DNA of 64,000 nucleotides, taken from the NCBI GenBank assembly GCA_002382735.1, contig DFZN01000032.1:1-64000 (forward strand), given 5' to 3'. Below the pieces are notes generated by a model. The model was not told the origin of the DNA. It made no database searches and saw nothing but the letters and a program-made list of their open reading frames with translations. A program made the position numbers and the translations under genes. The DNA is from a bacterium UBP11_UBA4055 (lineage in GTDB: Bacteria > UBA4055). Position 1 is the stretch's first letter, and each line of letters begins with the position of its first letter. This document shows, in pieces, positions 53,787-62,029 of the stretch.

Positions 53787-54677
53787 ATGATAAAAGGACT
53801 GTACACTGCGATAGTGACTCCATTCAAGAAGAACGGCGGGATCGATTATGAAAGTCTGAAGAAATTTTTAAAATTCCAGTCTCTTTCCGGGGTTACCGGC
53901 GTCGTTCCGGGAGGGACAACCGGAGAAAATCCCGCATTTTCCGATGAGGAATACAGCCAGCTGTACGCTTTTGTTTGCAAACAGGCCTACGACTCGGGAA
54001 TGAAAGTCATAGCAGGATGCGGAAGCAGCTCCACGGAAAAAGCTGTCGCGCTCTGCAAAATGGCCTCGGGTTGCGGTGCGGACGCCGCGCTTGTTATCAC
54101 CCCTTATTACAACAAACCGAACCAGGACGGACTGTACAGACATTTTTCTGAAGTTGCCGATAGGTCACCGGTACCCGTTGTAATGTATAATGTGCCGTCG
54201 CGCACAGGAGTGAACATGCTTCCCGAAACTGTAGAAAAATTGTCCCTTCACGAAAATATCACAGCTTTAAAAGAAGCTTCGGGCTCTCTTTCCCAGGTAC
54301 AGAAGATCATATTCTCTGTAAACGGAAAATTATCGATCCTGTCAGGCGAGGATGATCTTACTTATTCGATAATGGCTCTCGGAGGTACCGGAGTGATCAG
54401 TGTAACTTCAAATATAATACCCAAGCAGATGTCCGGTCTTGTTAATTCAATGCTTGAAAATGATTTCGAGAAGGGCCTCAGCCTTGCAAAATACACAAAT
54501 GAGATCTGCCATGCTATGTTCACGGACACTAATCCCATCCCGGTTAAAAAAGCACTGAACCTGATGGGTTTCAATATGGGAATACTGAGACCTCCTCTTT
54601 ATGAGCTTGACGAGAAAAAAACTGCCCAGCTGCTCAAAGTCCTTGAAAAATACAATCTGATCGAAAATGAACTATAA
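53787..54677 (+). CDS. dapA: 4-hydroxy-tetrahydrodipicolinate synthase
   Basis: A 296-residue TIM-barrel enzyme that condenses pyruvate with aspartate semialdehyde in lysine and diaminopimelate synthesis. The Schiff-base Lys162 is in ALKEASGS, Tyr134 in VMYNVPSRTG, and the GTTGEN motif is at residues 43-48. It ends 11 bases inside the next gene, a metallo-beta-lactamase-fold hydrolase. The divergent gap to rnhA is 173 bases; the start has GGAGACGAGG upstream. Confidence 0.97.
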   Translation: MIKGLYTAIVTPFKKNGGIDYESLKKFLKFQSLSGVTGVVPGGTTGENPAFSDEEYSQLYAFVCKQAYDSGMKVIAGCGSSSTEKAVALCKMASGCGADAALVITPYYNKPNQDGLYRHFSEVADRSPVPVVMYNVPSRTGVNMLPETVEKLSLHENITALKEASGSLSQVQKIIFSVNGKLSILSGEDDLTYSIMALGGTGVISVTSNIIPKQMSGLVNSMLENDFEKGLSLAKYTNEICHAMFTDTNPIPVKKALNLMGFNMGILRPPLYELDEKKTAQLLKVLEKYNLIENEL

Positions 54678-55290
54678 AAATTTTATTATCATTCCCGTAG
54701 GGGACCTGAAAGTGAACTGCGTTATCTTTATCTGCCCGAATACAAGATCGGCAGCCGTTCTCGATCCGGGCGACGAGCCTGATAAAATTATCAGCGAAAT
54801 CGAAAGGAACAATGCTGTACCGAAAATGATAATAAACACTCACTGTCATTATGATCATATCGGTGCGGTCGACATGATCAGGAACGAATACAAAATCCCC
54901 TTCTGTGTCCATGAATATGAAGAGGAGTATGCCTCGGATCCTGGTAAAAACTACTCGATAATTTCAGGAAAAACAATATCGCTTAAGCCTGATTTATTAT
55001 TCAAAGACGGCCAGAAGATCATGATCGGTGATACAGAACTTACCGTTATTCATACTCCGGGACATACTCTCGGCAGCTGTTGTTTTATGATCGGCGGATG
55101 CCTTGTGTCAGGAGATACGCTGTTCGCAGGATCAGTAGGAAGAGCAGATCTTTACGGAGGCGATGAAAACACTCTGATAAATTCCATAAAAAGCAAGATC
55201 CTTGTTCTTGATGAAGATACACCTGTCATCCCGGGGCACGGAAGAACTACGACTCTGAAAGATGAGAAAAGATTTAATTCTTTTATTTGA
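54667..55290 (+). CDS. MBL-fold metallo-hydrolase (glyoxalase II-like)
   Basis: A 207-residue protein with the metallo-beta-lactamase fold. The metal-binding motif is INTHCHYDHIG, with further ligands in VIHTPGHTLGSC, LVSGDTLF and VIPGHGRTTT. The short YcbL-like form without the C-terminal glyoxalase II domain suggests a hydroxyacylglutathione hydrolase-like or other thioester hydrolase. It overlaps dapA by 11 bases. Confidence 0.92.
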   Translation: MNYKNFIIIPVGDLKVNCVIFICPNTRSAAVLDPGDEPDKIISEIERNNAVPKMIINTHCHYDHIGAVDMIRNEYKIPFCVHEYEEEYASDPGKNYSIISGKTISLKPDLLFKDGQKIMIGDTELTVIHTPGHTLGSCCFMIGGCLVSGDTLFAGSVGRADLYGGDENTLINSIKSKILVLDEDTPVIPGHGRTTTLKDEKRFNSFI

Positions 55291-55310
55291 AAAATTTCAT
55301 CAGGCTAAAC

Positions 55311-55688
55311 TTATTTAACTGCGATACACTCTATTTCTACAAGCGCACCGACGGGAAGAGAGTTTATTTCAAAAGTTGCCCGTGCGGGGGGCTCCTGATC
55401 GAAAAATCCTGAATAAACGCTGTTGAATTCATTGAATCTGCTCAGATCGGTCAGAAAGCAGCTGCACTTTACGATGTCCTCAAAAGTATATCCGGCTTCG
55501 TTCAGTATCCCTCTGATGTTCTCAAGAGCCTGTATGGTCTGTTCCTTAATTCCGCCTTCGACCATAACATTGTCAGAAGGTTTGAGACCTATCTGGCCGC
55601 TTACGAACAAAATACCTTTCTTTTCGACAGCCTGACTGTAGGGGCCGACCGCTTTTGGAGCATTTGATGTGATGACCGTTCTCTTCAT
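55311..55688 (-). CDS. ridA: RidA family enamine/imine deaminase
   Basis: A 125-residue RidA. It hydrolyses reactive enamine intermediates released by PLP enzymes. The active-site arginine is in PPARATFEINSLPVGALVEIE, and VGPYSQAVE, LFVSGQIGL and CSCFLTDLSRF are also family marks. It forms a trimer in the cytoplasm. It is 11 bases downstream of a GNAT gene, convergent with the MBL hydrolase. Confidence 0.96.
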   Translation of the reverse strand: MKRTVITSNAPKAVGPYSQAVEKKGILFVSGQIGLKPSDNVMVEGGIKEQTIQALENIRGILNEAGYTFEDIVKCSCFLTDLSRFNEFNSVYSGFFDQEPPARATFEINSLPVGALVEIECIAVK

Positions 55689-55699
55689 GATACCTCCTG

Positions 55700-56131
55700 T
55701 TATTCATAATTTCGGATTATATAAACAAGGTAGTCGCCAAGATACTTGAATTTGTATTTTTCATAAAGCCTCAACGCTTTGATGTTATCCCTGTGGACCT
55801 CGAGCTTTATCTGAAGGCCGTTGCTTTTGCTGAATTCAAGTGATCTTTCGAGAAGGTCCTGCGCAAGCCCCATACCTCTGTACTCCTCTCTGATGCCGAA
55901 GTGATGGAGATAGTTCCTTCTTTTATCGGTTGTTATCCATGAGCTTCCGACCACTCTTCCCGACATTTCCTTCACAACTAAAAGTTTCCCTCCGACCTTT
56001 ATGCTTTCTTCGATAATTTCATGCGTGTCTCCTCTGGAGGCTCCTCCGAGATGTATGTCCTCCCAAAGCTCGATAATGCCCTGATAATCGATCTTGGAAT
56101 AATCACTTATGGTAAGATTCTCAGGTTTCAT
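55700..56131 (-). CDS. GNAT family N-acetyltransferase
   Basis: About 143 residues. The acetyl-CoA motif is HHFGIREEYRGMGLAQDLL, with YRGMGLA at the pyrophosphate, and LYEKYKFKYLGDYLVY ends the fold. The ATG at 56131 with GAGGAG upstream is preferred to a TTG two codons earlier. It sits between ispH and ridA. Substrate unknown. Confidence 0.88.
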   Translation of the reverse strand: MKPENLTISDYSKIDYQGIIELWEDIHLGGASRGDTHEIIEESIKVGGKLLVVKEMSGRVVGSSWITTDKRRNYLHHFGIREEYRGMGLAQDLLERSLEFSKSNGLQIKLEVHRDNIKALRLYEKYKFKYLGDYLVYIIRNYE

Positions 56132-56142
56132 AAACAACTCCT

Positions 56143-56994
56143 CTATTGATTGAAATGATCTTCTATCACTTTCTTGACCTCCTCAATCTGCCATGTCGGC
56201 GTTGAAGCGCTGCCTGATATTCCCGCCAGATCATTCTCTCTGAACCATGTAAAATCGATCTCGTTCTTGTTCTCTACCAGATATGACCTTTTATTGTAAG
56301 CACTGAATCTGTCGTACATCAGCTTTGTGTTTGAGCTGTTCTTTCCTCCTATGAATATCACTATATCGTGCTCCTGCGCGAACTGAACGAGTTCAAGTTC
56401 CCTTTTTTCGACGAACGGGCAGATGGTGTTCGCTATTTTCAGATCGGAAATTTTCGGTTTTAGTAACGAGGCAAAATATTCGAATCTTTCTGAAGCTACT
56501 GTAGTCTGGGCGATAAGCAGAGTCTTTTTTTTCATATCTATGAGATCGATATCTTTGTTCTTAAGAATACATATACCCTCAAAATTGCAGTAGCCCAGAA
56601 GTCCTTTGACCTCAGGATGTTTCTCTTTTCCGACTATTACTATCTGGTATCCTGAGCTATAATGATCTTCGATTATCTTTTGCGAGCTTGAAACTTTCGG
56701 ACAGGTGGCATCTATCACTTGGTTCATGTTTTCTATAGCCAGCCGTTTAACATCTTTCGAAACTCCGTGAGTCCGAATGAAGAGTACTCCCGACCTTATC
56801 TTTTCTACATCTTCCTCAAGCTTCAGACCGCTGTCCATCAGTCTTTCCATCTCAAGCCGATTGTGCAGAAGCTCTCCGTTAACATAGATATCGCGGCTGT
56901 TTCTGTTGCAAATCTCTCTCTCTATCATTTTTATAGCTCTGCTGACCCCGCCGCATACTCCCGACCGTTTATCTGTAACAACCTTTATTCTCAT
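56143..56994 (-). CDS. ispH: 4-hydroxy-3-methylbut-2-enyl diphosphate reductase
   Basis: A 283-residue iron-sulphur enzyme, the last step of the non-mevalonate isoprenoid pathway. The three cluster cysteines are Cys14 in SGVCGGVSRA, Cys98 in DATCPKVSS and Cys192 in NTICPFVEKRE. The conserved RTHGVSKD region is present. It overlaps cmk by 4 bases; the cmk-ispH pair is common in many bacteria, where a fused S1 protein sometimes follows. Confidence 0.96.
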   Translation of the reverse strand: MRIKVVTDKRSGVCGGVSRAIKMIEREICNRNSRDIYVNGELLHNRLEMERLMDSGLKLEEDVEKIRSGVLFIRTHGVSKDVKRLAIENMNQVIDATCPKVSSSQKIIEDHYSSGYQIVIVGKEKHPEVKGLLGYCNFEGICILKNKDIDLIDMKKKTLLIAQTTVASERFEYFASLLKPKISDLKIANTICPFVEKRELELVQFAQEHDIVIFIGGKNSSNTKLMYDRFSAYNKRSYLVENKNEIDFTWFRENDLAGISGSASTPTWQIEEVKKVIEDHFNQ

Positions 56995-57656
56995 GACATC
57001 TTCTTTATGTGACTGATTATTATCTCGGCCTGTTCTTCAATTGTAAGATTTCCTGTATCGATCAGGATCGAGTCTTCAGCCGGTCTCAGCGGGGAATTCG
57101 ATCTTGAGCTGTCTCTTTTATCTCTCCTCATTATATCTTTCTTCACATCCTCAAGAGAAGTGACCATACCCTTTTCTTTAAGTTCTGCCAGCCTCCGTTC
57201 AGCCCTGATGTCAATGTCTGCTACCATGAAAAATTTCAGGTCCGCATCGGGGAAAACGACCGTACCTATGTCCCTGCCGTCTAGAATGACATTCTTTCTT
57301 TTACCCATCTCCCGCTGTAGGCTGACGAGTTTCTCCCTCACTTCCTTTATTTCGCATACGCCTGTAACTCCCCTGGTTATCTCAGGATCCCTGATCTCCA
57401 GCGACACATCTTTATTGTCGAGGAAAGTCTTTGTGTCACCCGAAACTTCATCGATCTTCTGATCTATCACGGTATCGGGAAGAAGTGAACATATCCCGCC
57501 GGCATCCTCGTATCCGACTCCGCTCCTTTTGACCTTAACGGTTATGGCTCTGTACATGGCGCCTGTGTCGATATAAAGAAAATTCATTTTCATTCCAACA
57601 AGCTTTGCCGTTGTTGATTTGCCCGATCCGGCCGGTCCGTCTATAGCTACTATCAT
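56991..57656 (-). CDS. cmk: Cytidylate kinase
   Basis: About 221 residues. It phosphorylates CMP and dCMP. The P-loop is MIVAIDGPAGSGKSTTAKLV at the start, and the family motifs LYIDTGAMYRAIT and LDGRDIGTVVFPDADLKFF are intact. I start at the ATG at 57656; an upstream GTG would add 17 residues without similarity and would overlap the polysaccharide gene. It is followed by ispH with a 4-base overlap. Confidence 0.96.
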   Translation of the reverse strand: MIVAIDGPAGSGKSTTAKLVGMKMNFLYIDTGAMYRAITVKVKRSGVGYEDAGGICSLLPDTVIDQKIDEVSGDTKTFLDNKDVSLEIRDPEITRGVTGVCEIKEVREKLVSLQREMGKRKNVILDGRDIGTVVFPDADLKFFMVADIDIRAERRLAELKEKGMVTSLEDVKKDIMRRDKRDSSRSNSPLRPAEDSILIDTGNLTIEEQAEIIISHIKKMS

Positions 57657-57670
57657 TGTATCAGCCTTAT

Positions 57671-59248
57671 CTATATTCTTCCGTTTATCAGCTGGTGTAT
57701 ATACCACTGTATAATTATTGAATTCCTGTTCTCGCCGTCCTTATCGACAGGCACTCCGGAAGATTCAAGATCCTTTATCATGCGGTCAGTTACACCAATG
57801 TTATAGTAAATATCGGTATTTTTTCTTAACTTTTCCTTATAAAAATTAATTATTTTTTTCGGCATTATTTTCTTTATTGAGTTTTTGGTTTCCTGAATTC
57901 TGATATCTTTAGGCTCGGGATTCGTCTCATTTGAGAAATTCAGACCGTATTTTTCAAAGAAGTTCTTTTTAAGAACTGAATTATAGAGCCTCTTACCCGC
58001 CCGTAACGACGAAGGAGCGTTCGACATAATATCCATGAACCTTTTATCGACCAGAGGCATTCTGTATTCATAGCCGAAGAATTCGTATATCCTGTTCGAG
58101 TTAATAACGAACTTTCCATGCCTTTCTTTTATTATCCAGTCCTCGTAGTCGAAACCGGAAAGGATGTTTCCTTCAAAATCCCGCGCAAGCTCTTCTGAAA
58201 GAAATTCCCTTTTCTTTGAACTGACCGGTTTCATGTTGAAATGCTTTGAAATTATCCTGTCGATCAGAGCATCTTTCGTAAGTTCTCCGGTCATGTCATC
58301 GGAAAGATGGCTTCCCGCAATAGTATCTCCCGAATGACCCGGTATAAAAACCGAATTCTCAGGAATTATTTCTTTCAGTTTCTGAAGTGCAAAGAATTCC
58401 TGCAGATAGAACATCGATGTGCAGGCTGAAGCAAAAGGGAAATAGGCGCGGAATTCATCCGAACCAAGAAAATCTTTTACGGTCTCTTCGTCATACTCAA
58501 TATATTCCCACTTGAACCCGAGCTTCTGAGCGGTTTTTCTTGAAAGTTCTATCTCCGGGTTGTCTTTTCTGCCGTATGTAAAAGTGATCACATCGTTAAT
58601 ACCTGCCGATTTAAGGAGCACAGCTATTAGCCTTGAATCATATCCGCTGCTCAGAGGAAGCACTGCAGTTCTTCCTTCCAGGCTCTGAGACAGATCGCTC
58701 CCTATTCCTTTCAGGGCCTCTGTCAGTTCATTTTCCAGAACGATCCTGTCCGAGACGGGGTCTTCAGATTTGAACCTGTAATAGAATTTTCTTTCAAAAC
58801 TCTCATTATTTTTGAGAATATATTCTCCGGCCTGGATCTGATAAATATCTTTCAGAAGAGTTCTGTTCCCGATAGCATACCCTGTGTGGAGGAATATTTT
58901 TATCGACCTGTCATCGGTGTCTTTTTCGTTTCCGACAGCTTTGGGATCATCAGTTATCGTCAGACTGTTATATCCGATCCGATAAAAAAGCGGGAAAGAC
59001 CTTGTCCTGTCGCAACACGCTAACAGTCTTGCCGAACCTTCGAAAACCATCGCAAAAACGCCATTAAGCTCTTTAAGACCTTTTTCGGGATCCTCGAACT
59101 TTCCGAATTTTGTTTTTATATGGTCAACAGCATCACTGCCGGTCAAATATTCTCCGCCCTCAAGCAGATAACCTTTGAACGAAATTCCATGAGCTTTGAA
59201 CCATGCAAAACCTTTGTTGTTTTCCAGTATCAGTTTAAGATCATGCAC
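57671..59248 (-). CDS. Asparagine synthase-like amidotransferase without glutaminase cysteine
   Basis: A 525-residue AsnB-like protein. The C-terminal synthetase domain has the PP-loop LPLSSGYDSRLIAVLL. The N-terminal class II glutaminase-like domain (FEGSARLLACCDRTRSFPLF, SLTITDDPKAV) lacks the catalytic Cys2: the protein starts Met-His from a GTG with AAGGAC upstream. It may use free ammonia or another partner. In polysaccharide clusters such proteins are thought to amidate sugar acids or activate acids with ATP. It overlaps the flippase gene by 19 bases. Confidence 0.85.
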   Translation of the reverse strand: MHDLKLILENNKGFAWFKAHGISFKGYLLEGGEYLTGSDAVDHIKTKFGKFEDPEKGLKELNGVFAMVFEGSARLLACCDRTRSFPLFYRIGYNSLTITDDPKAVGNEKDTDDRSIKIFLHTGYAIGNRTLLKDIYQIQAGEYILKNNESFERKFYYRFKSEDPVSDRIVLENELTEALKGIGSDLSQSLEGRTAVLPLSSGYDSRLIAVLLKSAGINDVITFTYGRKDNPEIELSRKTAQKLGFKWEYIEYDEETVKDFLGSDEFRAYFPFASACTSMFYLQEFFALQKLKEIIPENSVFIPGHSGDTIAGSHLSDDMTGELTKDALIDRIISKHFNMKPVSSKKREFLSEELARDFEGNILSGFDYEDWIIKERHGKFVINSNRIYEFFGYEYRMPLVDKRFMDIMSNAPSSLRAGKRLYNSVLKKNFFEKYGLNFSNETNPEPKDIRIQETKNSIKKIMPKKIINFYKEKLRKNTDIYYNIGVTDRMIKDLESSGVPVDKDGENRNSIIIQWYIHQLINGRI

Positions 59249-60606
59249 AAAAAAGTCCTTGATAAAATTATGGGCAGCATTATAAATAACAGCCTGTACA
59301 GAACGAATTCAACGATCTTATCCTTGTCCGTATCTCCTCCCGCGGTCCTCACAACAAAAAAAGAATAGAATGTCCAGTACACAAAACCTGTCGAACCGTA
59401 AAGGAAGATCGCCGCGAAAACACTTTTCAATATAATTCCGCCTATAAGGAAGCTCGTTACCCTTAAAATCAAAAGGACAGAATTTAACACAAGGCTGATC
59501 TTCTGTTTTTCCAGAGTCGCGAATATTATCGATATCGGGGAAGCTACAAACACCATTAGCATCCATGGCGACAGTATCGAAGCGTACTGACCTGAAACAG
59601 ACCATCTTTCACCTAGAAGAAATCCGAATATATAGTCTCCATAGCCTGCAATTATCGAGAGAGGAACTATTCCGAGCATGAACAGTTTCCTGTATATATC
59701 CGATGTCATTCTCCCCAGACACTGATCGTTATTCACCATGTCGGATGACTTCTTAAGATATGCCTGCGAGATAGATGACCCCAGAAGCGTCAGTGGCACA
59801 TTAATAAATCTGTGAGGTATTGCGTAAAGTCCCGCGGCCGCTGAATCGAATAAATTGGTCAGAAACAGAACAGGGACATTCACCGACAGGCTGTTAAGGA
59901 ACTCGCTCGGCATAAAATATTTTGGAAAATCTTTGTACCTTGAAAGCGATCTTTTGATCGAAGAAAAATTAATCTCCTTTCTGTTCCTCACGATCTTTTT
60001 TGCGAGCGACGAAGATTGAATCACTGAACCTGCAGTATAACCGGCGATCGAAGATAAGATCAGGCCTGTTGAAGTTTTGAGAAAATACAGACCGTTAAGC
60101 AGCTGACAAAGATAAACCGTGAATGACTTTGTGATATTTCCCACGGCAGTTATATGGAATTTATTCTCCCTGTTGTTCCAGAAATTCAGTAGCCTGAACA
60201 CCGCCGTGATCATCGACATAAGGATTATCATATATAATATATTCTGTGAAATAATGATTCCGAATGAGGAGATAAGCACATCGTAAAAAAAATAGACGAA
60301 AACAGATACAGAAACAAAGGTTATAAAACATATCAGCAGCGATCCTGTAAAAACATTCAGCGCTTCCTTATCTTCTTTGGGCAAAACTATAGCGAATTCG
60401 TAATTACCTGTCATGAGTATTGAAAAAAGACTGCTCAAACTCAAAAAATAAGCCCAGAAACCGAAATCTTCAGGAGAGAACATCCTAGCCAAAAAAGGAA
60501 GAACTATGAAAGGGAACGCCTGAGCAATAACCGAAGAACCGAACAGCTTGCCGGTGTTCTTAACAAATTCTCTGTCTTTCAGTATATTACTCTGATCTGA
60601 TCTCAT
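59230..60606 (-). CDS. Wzx-type oligosaccharide flippase
   Basis: A 458-residue MATE/MOP-superfamily flippase with about 12-14 membrane segments. The start is typical: NTGKLFGSSVIAQAFPFIVL, LPFLARMFSPEDFGFWAYF and NYEFAIVLPKED. It would move lipid-linked sugar units across the inner membrane for O-antigen or capsule. It overlaps its neighbours on both sides (about 20 bases each), so the cluster is one transcript. Confidence 0.92.
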   Translation of the reverse strand: MRSDQSNILKDREFVKNTGKLFGSSVIAQAFPFIVLPFLARMFSPEDFGFWAYFLSLSSLFSILMTGNYEFAIVLPKEDKEALNVFTGSLLICFITFVSVSVFVYFFYDVLISSFGIIISQNILYMIILMSMITAVFRLLNFWNNRENKFHITAVGNITKSFTVYLCQLLNGLYFLKTSTGLILSSIAGYTAGSVIQSSSLAKKIVRNRKEINFSSIKRSLSRYKDFPKYFMPSEFLNSLSVNVPVLFLTNLFDSAAAGLYAIPHRFINVPLTLLGSSISQAYLKKSSDMVNNDQCLGRMTSDIYRKLFMLGIVPLSIIAGYGDYIFGFLLGERWSVSGQYASILSPWMLMVFVASPISIIFATLEKQKISLVLNSVLLILRVTSFLIGGIILKSVFAAIFLYGSTGFVYWTFYSFFVVRTAGGDTDKDKIVEFVLYRLLFIMLPIILSRTFLCMILN

Positions 60607-61462
60607 TTACCGCTTCCTTTAGTGCGTCTTCCCATAATCTGACCTTCAAACCGAACTTTTCAACAGTTCTTTCGCAGTCAAGCGCGCTGTCATGAGGTCT
60701 TTTAGCCTTCATATTAAGCTCATCGGATAATACAGGGTGAATGCTTGTACTGTTCCTGATAAATTCTGCTATCTTCTTTGCAAAATAATATCTGGTAACC
60801 TCACCTTTATTACAGAAATGATAAATACTGGTCTGAAAATCATTTACATTTTTAATATGTTCCGTTATAGTAACGAGTATCTCAGCCAGATCAGGTGCGT
60901 AAGTTGGAGATCCGATCTCATCAAGTACTACGGAGAAAGGTTTTCCGCTTATCAGTTTTGAATATATTTTCTTTACAAATGTATTGTGAGTTGCCGAGTA
61001 CAGCCATGATGTTCTTACTATAAGACAGTTCTTTTCACAATTCAGTACTTCAAGCTCACCGCCATATTTGCTCTTACCGTAAACCGAAACAGGATCGGGA
61101 ATATCATCCTCTTTATAAGGAGAACCTTTATCTCCGCTGAAAACAAAATCTGTAGATATGTGTATCAGTTTGAAACCGAACGAAGAAGAAGCCCTCGCAA
61201 GATTTTTTGCGCCGTCTCTGTTAACAAGAAATGCCTTTTCAGGTTCGTCTTCGGCTTTTTCAACATCAGTATATGCGGAGCAGTTTATAACGACAGAGCC
61301 GGTCATATCATTTTTACTGAAAAATTCGTCAAGCCTGTCAATGTCTGTAATATCAAGATCAACTCTGCTCATAAATCTCCAATTATAAGTGTCATACTTT
61401 TTCGATAGTGATGTGAGCGCTGTTCCGAGTTGTCCTTTGCAGCCTGTAACGATAATTTTCAT
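60587..61462 (-). CDS. rfbD: dTDP-4-dehydrorhamnose reductase
   Basis: A 291-residue short-chain-type reductase making dTDP-L-rhamnose. The cofactor loop is VTGCKGQLGTAL, DVEKAEDEPEKAFLVN follows, and the catalytic pair is in SVYGKSKYGGE (Tyr and Lys). STDFVFSGDKGSPYKEDD is the typical loop. Directly follows rfbC. rfbA and rfbB are not in the window. Confidence 0.95.
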   Translation of the reverse strand: MKIIVTGCKGQLGTALTSLSKKYDTYNWRFMSRVDLDITDIDRLDEFFSKNDMTGSVVINCSAYTDVEKAEDEPEKAFLVNRDGAKNLARASSSFGFKLIHISTDFVFSGDKGSPYKEDDIPDPVSVYGKSKYGGELEVLNCEKNCLIVRTSWLYSATHNTFVKKIYSKLISGKPFSVVLDEIGSPTYAPDLAEILVTITEHIKNVNDFQTSIYHFCNKGEVTRYYFAKKIAEFIRNSTSIHPVLSDELNMKAKRPHDSALDCERTVEKFGLKVRLWEDALKEAVNEIRSE

Positions 61463-62029
61463 CTATTTTCCGAATTTAAAGTTCATTTCTGCGTCTCTGA
61501 AAAGAGGGAATTGCCTGTCCCTTTCTGTAACGATGATTTCTCCGGCAGGATATTTCCATTCTATTCCCAGATCGGGGTCGTTGAATCTTACACCCCTTTC
61601 ATGCCCGGGAGAATATAGTTCTCCGCATTTGTACATAATGACAGTATCGTCAGAAAGAGACAGAAAACCGTGCGCGAAACCTTTCGGTATATAGATTATT
61701 TTACCGTCATCAGAACAAAGTCCGACAGTAAAATGCTTTCCGAAAGTCGGGGATCCTGCCCTCAGATCGACAGCCGCGTCGATTATTTTTCCGGATATGA
61801 CCGTCAGCAGTTTGGACTGCGCTTTGGGTTCAAGCTGATAATGAAGTCCTCTAAGCACACCTTTCCTCGATCTGGAGATATTATCCTGAAAGAACCTGTC
61901 GTTTATGCCGGCATCTTCGAATTTCTGACTGCTGAATACCTCATAGAAATAACCTCTTTCGTCTCTGTATATCTTTGTCTGAAATACTTTCAGACCTTCA
62001 ATTCCGCTTTCAATGATATTGAGACTCAC
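61463..62029 (-). CDS. rfbC: dTDP-4-dehydrorhamnose 3,5-epimerase
   Basis: A 188-residue cupin-fold epimerase. The catalytic His is in GVLRGLHYQLEP, and the other marks are DERGYFYEVFSSQKFEDAG, VDLRAGSPTFGKHFTVGL, IPKGFAHGFLSLSD and the final IEWKYPAGEI. It makes the L-rhamno intermediate for RfbD. It overlaps the Wzi-like gene by 4 bases. Confidence 0.97.
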   Translation of the reverse strand: MSLNIIESGIEGLKVFQTKIYRDERGYFYEVFSSQKFEDAGINDRFFQDNISRSRKGVLRGLHYQLEPKAQSKLLTVISGKIIDAAVDLRAGSPTFGKHFTVGLCSDDGKIIYIPKGFAHGFLSLSDDTVIMYKCGELYSPGHERGVRFNDPDLGIEWKYPAGEIIVTERDRQFPLFRDAEMNFKFGK

